The notes under the pieces: generated by a model
What the model saw: the letters and a program-made list of their open reading frames with translations, nothing else
What the model was told of the DNA's origin: nothing
Databases searched by the model: none
Origin: Clostridia bacterium
GTDB taxonomy: Bacteria; Bacillota_A; Clostridia; Oscillospirales; Acutalibacteraceae
Direction of reading: 5' to 3'
NCBI GenBank assembly: GCA_017503305.1
Contig: JAFVTJ010000126.1
Location: 1 to 10,920 of the forward strand
DNA length: 10,920 nt
Part shown: in pieces, positions 6,374 through 10,920 of the stretch
Numbering within the stretch: position 1 is the stretch's first letter
Layout: each line of letters opens with the position of its first letter
Translations under genes and position numbers: made by a program

Positions 6374-7183
6374 TTATCCCTCCTTCAATGCTTCATATGA
6401 TTTTTCAACAACCTCTGCCGCATTAGTGGCACAAACGTTTTGCGGATTATCACTTTTTTCTATGTGGCACAAGTATTCAATATTACCTTCTGGTCCTTTT
6501 ACGGGAGAAAAATCAAGCCCTAAAAGTGAAAAGTTGTTTTCGCTGATTAATGTAACAATTTTTTCAATAACTGCAATGTGAACGTTTTTATCCCTTACAA
6601 CGCCCTTTTTGCCAACGTTTTCCCTGCCCGCTTCAAACTGAGGCTTTATAAGGCAAACGGCCTGACCGCCATCGCGAAGTAAGGTGCGCATTACGGGGAA
6701 AATCAAAGAAAGTGAAATGAACGAAACGTCAACCGAAGCAAAGTCCAACTCATCGGGAACCTGCTCCTTAGTAACGTAACGGAAGTTAGTGCGTTCAAGA
6801 TTAACAACACGTTCATCCGTTCTAAGCTTCCAAGCAAGCTGACCGTAGCCAACGTCAATAGCATAAACCTTTTTGGCGCCATTTTGAAGCATACAATCAG
6901 TAAAGCCGCCGGTTGAAGCGCCAATATCGGCACAAATGGCATTTTCAAGCGAAAAATCAAAAACCTTAACAGCTTTTTCGAGCTTTAAGCCGCCACGGCT
7001 AACATATTTTAGGGTTTCGCCCCTAACTTCAATAATATCGTCTTCCTTAACGGTGTTACCCGCCTTATCGGATTTTTGGTTGTTAACAAAAACTATACCC
7101 GCCATAATAAGCGCTTTTGCTTTTTCGCGGCTTTCGGCAAAGCCTTTTTCAACCAAAGCAACGTCTAATCTGATTTTTGCCAT
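6374..7183 (-). CDS. tlyA: TlyA family rRNA 2'-O-methyltransferase
   Basis: TlyA proteins join an N-terminal S4 RNA-binding domain (here about 3-65) to an FtsJ/RrmJ-like SAM-dependent methyltransferase domain (about 66-245). They 2'-O-methylate rRNA cytidines; in mycobacteria this governs capreomycin sensitivity. Visible motifs are YVSRGGLKLEKA at 60-71, SAM motif I DIGASTGGFTD at 86-96, VDVSFISL at 151-158, KPQFEAGR at 180-187 and PEGNIEY at 231-237. The catalytic Lys-Asp-Lys-Glu set described for the family can be placed at K67, D152, K180 and E236. At 269 residues it is complete. ATG at 7183 lies one base after the dxs stop, with AGGAG inside the last dxs codons. It is the usual neighbour of dxs in Firmicutes. 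The exact rRNA target, 16S, 23S or both, cannot be told from sequence. Confidence 0.95.
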   Translation of the reverse strand: MAKIRLDVALVEKGFAESREKAKALIMAGIVFVNNQKSDKAGNTVKEDDIIEVRGETLKYVSRGGLKLEKAVKVFDFSLENAICADIGASTGGFTDCMLQNGAKKVYAIDVGYGQLAWKLRTDERVVNLERTNFRYVTKEQVPDELDFASVDVSFISLSLIFPVMRTLLRDGGQAVCLIKPQFEAGRENVGKKGVVRDKNVHIAVIEKIVTLISENNFSLLGLDFSPVKGPEGNIEYLCHIEKSDNPQNVCATNAAEVVEKSYEALKEG

Positions 7184-7184
7184 T

Positions 7185-9002
7185 TTAACTCCTTAACATA
7201 CTTTCATAATCCAAACCGTTTGCAGCAATTGTCGAAGCAACACTCGCAGCGGGAACAAATTTATTATCAATAGCATGAATTGTAAATTCACCCTTAAAGC
7301 CGTTTTGTAACAAAAGACTTATTAAATGTTCGCCTATGCCACCACTCTTAATTGTTTCCTCATAAAAATGAATACTGCTATAAGTTGATAAGGTTTTAAC
7401 CAAATCATCACTAAACGGAAAAACCTTGTTTAATTTAATAATATCTAAATCGTTATCCTTTTCTTTAGCTTTAAGCGCTTCGTTAAAAAGCCTACCGTAA
7501 GTAACAATTGCCTTTTTACCTTTACCTGAAACACAATAAAACTCTTTTTTAAAATCGATTTCAATATTGTTTTTAGCTTCGCTACCGCGTGGGTAACGAA
7601 TAGCAGTAACGTTACGACTATTTGCGCTCTGCTTTATATAATACTCCAACTCCATAAAAGAGGCGGGAGAAAAAATTTCAACATTAGGTATACTTGTCAA
7701 ATAAGAAATATCGAACAAACCTTGGTGGGTTTCTCCGTCCTCACCAACAATACCGGCTCTATCAACAAGCAAAGTAATGGGCAAATTTTCCACCGCGCAA
7801 TCGTGAATAATTTGGTCGTATGCGCGTTGTAAAAATGAAGAATAAACCGCAAAATAAGGCTTCATACCACCTTTTTTAAGGCCGGCGCAAAAGGTAACGG
7901 CGTGCTGCTCGGCAATACCAACGTCAAAAAAGCGGTTTTTATAGGTTTTCGCAAACTCCGAAAGACCGGTACCACTTGTCATAGCAGCGGTAATAGCACA
8001 AATTTTAGGGTCGTTACCCGCCATTTCGCACAAGGTTTTACCTGCCACATCCGAAAATGTTAATTTGCCACTTGTAATTGCTCCTTCTTCAACCACAAAG
8101 GGTGAAACACCGTGATAATTCTTAGGGCTTGTCTCGGCATAATGGTAGCCCTTACCTTTAGTTGTGACAACGTGCACAAGGGATGGACGATTATAGCTTT
8201 GCGCAACCTTAAACAGCTCTTCCATTGCTTCAATATTATGCCCATCAACAGGGCCTAAATAGTTAAAGCCAAGCGAAGAGAAAAAGTTATTTTTATAAAT
8301 AATGCTCTTTAAAATTTCCTTAACAGAGAAAATAAAAGAATTTATATATTTACCAAGCGGTATTTTAAGCAAAAACTTACTTATAGCAAATTTAAAATTA
8401 TGGTATTTGGGCTTGTTGCGCATTTTTGTAAGACTGCGAGATAATCCGCCAACATTGCGTGAAATAGACATTTTATTGTCATTTAAAATAACAATAAAAT
8501 TACTTTTTGAAGCCGCAACGTTATTAAGCGCTTCGTATGCCATACCGCCTGTAAGCGCGGCGTCACCAATAACTGCAACAGCGGTACCGCTATCGCCCGA
8601 AAGCTTTTTGGCACAGTATATGCCGTATGCCGCCGAGATAGAGTTACTGCTATGACCTGTAATTACGGGGTCGTGCTCACTCTCGCTCGGTTTCATAAAG
8701 CCGGAAATACCGCCTTCGGTACGAAGGGTGGAAAATCTATCAAATCTGCCCGTTAAAAGCTTGTGTGTGTAGCATTGATGCCCCACGTCAAAAATGATGG
8801 CATCCTTTGGCGAGTTAAATGTACGGTGCAAGGCAATGGTCAACTCAACCGCACCCAAATTGGACGCAAGATGCCCACCGTTTTTAGAAACGGTTTCAAT
8901 AATACACTCGCGCACTTCTTTGCAAAGACTTTGTAATTGAGCATTATTTAATTTTTTAACATCCTCAGGAGAGGAAATTTTGTTAAGAATTTGATACTCC
9001 AA
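7185..9002 (-). CDS. dxs: 1-deoxy-D-xylulose-5-phosphate synthase
   Basis: DXS condenses pyruvate and glyceraldehyde 3-phosphate, using thiamine diphosphate, in the first step of the MEP isoprenoid pathway. The 605 residues are slightly short but complete. Key parts are the catalytic His in NGGHLASNLG (H44), FDVGHQCYTHK at 71-81, the thiamine-diphosphate motif region GDAALTGG at 146-153 with the distal Asn in LNDNKMSISRNVGG, LGPVDGHN at 249-256, the catalytic Glu in DVGIAEQHAVTF (E365), and DRAGIVGEDGETHQG at 414-428. The motif reads GDA where most family members read GDG. The start is TTG at 9002-9000: an in-frame TAA lies two codons upstream, an AAAGGA site is eight bases away, and the next ATG is far inside. 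It lies directly downstream of ispA, so first-step and prenyl-elongation enzymes are co-expressed. Confidence 0.97.
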   Translation of the reverse strand: MEYQILNKISSPEDVKKLNNAQLQSLCKEVRECIIETVSKNGGHLASNLGAVELTIALHRTFNSPKDAIIFDVGHQCYTHKLLTGRFDRFSTLRTEGGISGFMKPSESEHDPVITGHSSNSISAAYGIYCAKKLSGDSGTAVAVIGDAALTGGMAYEALNNVAASKSNFIVILNDNKMSISRNVGGLSRSLTKMRNKPKYHNFKFAISKFLLKIPLGKYINSFIFSVKEILKSIIYKNNFFSSLGFNYLGPVDGHNIEAMEELFKVAQSYNRPSLVHVVTTKGKGYHYAETSPKNYHGVSPFVVEEGAITSGKLTFSDVAGKTLCEMAGNDPKICAITAAMTSGTGLSEFAKTYKNRFFDVGIAEQHAVTFCAGLKKGGMKPYFAVYSSFLQRAYDQIIHDCAVENLPITLLVDRAGIVGEDGETHQGLFDISYLTSIPNVEIFSPASFMELEYYIKQSANSRNVTAIRYPRGSEAKNNIEIDFKKEFYCVSGKGKKAIVTYGRLFNEALKAKEKDNDLDIIKLNKVFPFSDDLVKTLSTYSSIHFYEETIKSGGIGEHLISLLLQNGFKGEFTIHAIDNKFVPAASVASTIAANGLDYESMLRS

Positions 9003-9009
9003 ATTTTAC

Positions 9010-9015
9010 AGTCCT
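9010..9015 (-). promoter_or_regulatory. Ribosome binding site that sets the TTG start of dxs
   Basis: The minus strand reads AAAGGA immediately after the ispA stop codon, about seven to eight bases ahead of TTG at 9002-9000. An in-frame TAA only two codons upstream excludes a longer protein, and no ATG follows before residue 103. This site therefore fixes the start. Confidence 0.6.
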
Positions 9016-9894
9016 TTAATAATTTCTTTCTAATAAATAGCTTGTAATAAGCCTTAAGTTTGTAGTGTTGCCCGAAAGCATAGATAATAAACCCAAAGCT
9101 TCATCAGTAAGTTCTTTTGCGACAGTTTTAGCTTTTTCAAGCCCCAAAAGTGTAACAAAAGTGGTTTTGCCGTTTTCATCGTCACTACCTATAGGTTTGC
9201 CCAAAACGGCCTCATCACCCGTTACATCAAGAATATCGTCAATAATTTGAAAAGCGAGTCCCAAATTTACTGCATAATTTTTTGCAATGGTAACTTCTTC
9301 ATCAGTTGCACCACCAATAATTGCACCAATTTCGGCCGCGGCGGAAATTAAACAACCCGTTTTTTTAATATACATTGCACGCAAAAGGTCTAAATCGGGC
9401 TTGTTCTTTTCAAAAGAAAGATCCATAACCTGACCGCCGATCATACCGTGAAGGCCTGCTCTTTCGGCCAAAATGGAAATAGCTTTAATTTTAAGAGAAT
9501 CGTGAGCCTTAGAATTTGCAGCAATTTTAAAGCTTTCGGTAAGAAGAGTGTCCCCCGCTAAAAGCGCGATATCCTCGCCAAATTTTATGTGGCAAGAGGG
9601 TTTACCGCGGCGCATATCATCGTTATCCATACAGGGCAAATCATCGTGAATCAGCGAATAGGTATGAATCATTTCAAGCGCTACCGCAAAGTTTATAACG
9701 TTTTGAATATCGCCGCCAAAAAGCTTGCAAAATTCAAGCATAATAATAGGTCTTATACGCTTACCGCCAAGGGTTAAGCTATAACGTGAAGCGTCTATAA
9801 CTTCCTTGTACCAAGAAGTATCAACCGAGGGATAAAGGCGGTCAATTTCAGATTCAATTGTTGCTTTATAATCTTTTAAAAGCTTATCAATCAT
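9016..9894 (-). CDS. ispA: Farnesyl diphosphate synthase (trans-polyprenyl synthase)
   Basis: This enzyme condenses dimethylallyl or geranyl diphosphate with isopentenyl diphosphate to give farnesyl diphosphate, the precursor of undecaprenyl carriers and quinone tails. At 292 residues it is full length. GGKRIRP is at 43-49. The first aspartate-rich motif DDLPCMD is at 84-90 and has the two extra residues (DDxxxxD) typical of bacterial farnesyl synthases. GDTLL at 114-118 and GGQVMDL at 153-159 follow. The second aspartate motif FQIIDDILD is at 215-223, followed by LGKPIGSDDENGK. These features favour a C15 product over longer chains, though product length is inferred. The ATG at 9894 overlaps the end of xseB by eight bases. 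The gene stops 13 bases before dxs, so two MEP/prenyl genes are adjacent as in other Firmicutes. Confidence 0.96.
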   Translation of the reverse strand: MIDKLLKDYKATIESEIDRLYPSVDTSWYKEVIDASRYSLTLGGKRIRPIIMLEFCKLFGGDIQNVINFAVALEMIHTYSLIHDDLPCMDNDDMRRGKPSCHIKFGEDIALLAGDTLLTESFKIAANSKAHDSLKIKAISILAERAGLHGMIGGQVMDLSFEKNKPDLDLLRAMYIKKTGCLISAAAEIGAIIGGATDEEVTIAKNYAVNLGLAFQIIDDILDVTGDEAVLGKPIGSDDENGKTTFVTLLGLEKAKTVAKELTDEALGLLSMLSGNTTNLRLITSYLLERNY

Positions 9895-10090
9895 TTTCTT
9901 CTTCTCTTTCAGCTTCGGTTAAAGTAATAATTTTCTTTTCAGCCTTCTCTAAAATCTTTCGCAAAGAATCAGAAAGCTTTATACCCTTTTCAAAAAGAAG
10001 GATTGATTCTTCTAAAGAAGTATCACTGTTTTCTAATTTTTTTATAATATTTTCAAGCTCGTAAAGAGAGTTTTCAAAATTATTTTCCAT
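9887..10090 (-). CDS. xseB: Exodeoxyribonuclease VII small subunit
   Basis: XseB is the small helical subunit of exonuclease VII; several copies bind the coiled-coil region of XseA and allow it to degrade single-stranded DNA from both ends. The protein is about 67 residues and begins MENNFENSLYELENIIKKLE, the conserved two-helix pattern, followed by SDTSLEESILLFEKGIKL and an acidic tail ending EREEEND. I chose ATG at 10090-10088 because AGGTG lies six bases before it. A GTG at 10099 would add three residues (70 in all) but has a poorer site. The gene overlaps the xseA end by 11 bases and ispA by eight, so translation is tightly coupled. Its stop TGA is followed in frame directly by TAA. Confidence 0.93.
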   Translation of the reverse strand: MENNFENSLYELENIIKKLENSDTSLEESILLFEKGIKLSDSLRKILEKAEKKIITLTEAEREEEND

Positions 10091-10920
10091 TATTTTCACC
10101 TATATCTTTAATTTCGCATTCAAGGATACCGTCGCTAACGCGTAGGGTCAAATTGTCGCCAATTTTAGCATTTTTAACACTTGTAAGTGTTTTGCCCGAA
10201 ACCTTTGCAACACTATATCCACGCGCTAAAACCTTTAGAGGGCTTAAAGCATCCAAAGCTGTAAGGTTTTGTGATAGCCTTGCTTTATAATTACTAACCT
10301 TTGCTTCAAAAGAACGCAGTAAGCAGTCATACAAACTGTCAACCTCTTGCGCCGGTTTTTCAAGCAACGCCTGTAAAGGCTTATTTAAATAAAGCGAATT
10401 TGCAAGGGAAAGATATTTTGATTTGTTTAAATCAAGTTTACTTTTAAGCGCCGTTTTAAAGCGATTTGAATATTCATTAAGCTTTAATAAATATTCCTGA
10501 CTATCAGGTACAGCAAGCTCAGCCGCGGCCGAAGGCGTTGGCGCACGAAGATCAGCCACAAAGTCACAAATGGTAAAATCGGTTTCGTGACCCACTGCCG
10601 AAATTACAGGAATTGGCGATTCGTAAATTTTACGCGCCAAGGCTTCATTATTAAATGCCCACAAATCCTCAATAGAGCCACCGCCACGACCGATAATAAT
10701 CAAATCACAGTTAGATAATTTGTAAATGCGATCAAGGGTTTTAATCATATCATTAGCGGCATTTTCACCCTGAACTAACACGGGGCAAAGCATAATCTCG
10801 GAAGGCTTCCAGCGGCGAGATAAAATATTCATAATATCCTGCACAGCAGCCCCCGTTTCAGAGGTTACCACCGCAATTCTTTTGGGGAACCTTGGTATTG
10901 CGCGTTTGCTTTCATCCGAG
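10080..10920 (-). CDS. xseA: Exodeoxyribonuclease VII large subunit, 5' end outside the window
   Basis: XseA is the catalytic subunit of exonuclease VII, which digests single-stranded DNA to oligonucleotides in both directions and helps in mismatch and damage repair. The window holds the C-terminal 279 residues; the N-terminal OB-fold and the start lie beyond 10920. Visible in order are IPRFPKRIAVVTSETGAA (about 8-25), GRGGGSIEDLWAFN (about 77-90), VGHETDFTICDFVADLRAP (about 109-127) with the following PSAAAEL, a long helical region (about 138-220) that binds XseB, and the C-terminal LARGYSVAKVSG segment. The reading frame is open through the window edge, so the GTG at 10871-10869 is an internal valine and not a start. 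It ends with TAA at 10082-10080, overlapping xseB by 11 bases. In related genomes folD and nusB usually precede it. Confidence 0.96.
   Translation of the reverse strand, partial: SDESKRAIPRFPKRIAVVTSETGAAVQDIMNILSRRWKPSEIMLCPVLVQGENAANDMIKTLDRIYKLSNCDLIIIGRGGGSIEDLWAFNNEALARKIYESPIPVISAVGHETDFTICDFVADLRAPTPSAAAELAVPDSQEYLLKLNEYSNRFKTALKSKLDLNKSKYLSLANSLYLNKPLQALLEKPAQEVDSLYDCLLRSFEAKVSNYKARLSQNLTALDALSPLKVLARGYSVAKVSGKTLTSVKNAKIGDNLTLRVSDGILECEIKDIGENNGK

Noticed and set aside
8302..8655. 117-codon plus-strand open frame opposite dxs
   Set aside because: It is antisense to conserved DXS motifs, with no start signal and no family likeness.
10869..10871. GTG as a start for a short xseA protein
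   Set aside because: The frame stays open upstream to the window edge and encodes the conserved IPRFPKRIA segment, so this is an internal valine codon of a gene cut by the window.

Overview
The window reads as a chromosomal stretch of an AT-rich Clostridia-type Firmicute, probably from the Ruminococcaceae/Oscillospiraceae side, although the taxon is an inference. The basis is the gene order xseA-xseB-ispA-dxs-tlyA-nadK-argR-recN. This is the conserved 'isoprenoid/ArgR/RecN' cluster of Firmicutes, with nadK between tlyA and argR as in Clostridia. Further support comes from AGGAG-type ribosome binding sites, TTG and GTG starts, and low G+C. Every convincing gene is on the minus strand, so transcription runs from high to low coordinates.

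Region 1 (10920 down to 1203) looks like one long polycistronic unit that enters the window already under way. It holds, in order, a 5'-truncated xseA, xseB, ispA, dxs, tlyA, nadK, argR, recN, tyrS, a 106-residue protein of unknown function and a six-helix membrane protein. Neighbours overlap or are separated by at most 19 bases, most ribosome binding sites lie inside the preceding gene's end, and I see no internal terminator or promoter. A hairpin terminator at 1169-1196 closes the unit. The genes cover DNA repair (exonuclease VII, RecN), isoprenoid precursor supply (DXS and farnesyl diphosphate synthase), ribosomal RNA methylation (TlyA), NADP synthesis (NadK), arginine-responsive regulation (ArgR) and tyrosyl-tRNA charging (TyrS). 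In Bacillus subtilis and many Clostridia, recN is followed by spoIVB and spo0A. Here tyrS and two poorly characterised genes take that place.

Region 2 (1202 to 1055) is a short AT-rich intergenic stretch. It carries the terminator and, further along, a good sigma-A-type promoter (TTGAGT, 17-base spacer, TATAAT) for the next unit.

Region 3 (1054 to 1) is a small second operon. It encodes an exported rhodanese-like lipoprotein, a Nudix hydrolase, and the start of a RimJ/RimL-type GNAT acetyltransferase that runs off the window. The acetyltransferase has a good ribosome binding site and a textbook N-terminus, but an in-frame TGA sits where the family has a conserved tryptophan. It is therefore called a probable pseudogene.

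I found no mobile element, CRISPR array, tRNA, rRNA or recognisable riboswitch. Overall this is an ordinary housekeeping region. The points worth a second look are the interrupted acetyltransferase, the replacement of spoIVB-spo0A after recN, the unknown gene tail after tyrS, and a GDG-to-GDA change in the DXS thiamine-diphosphate motif.
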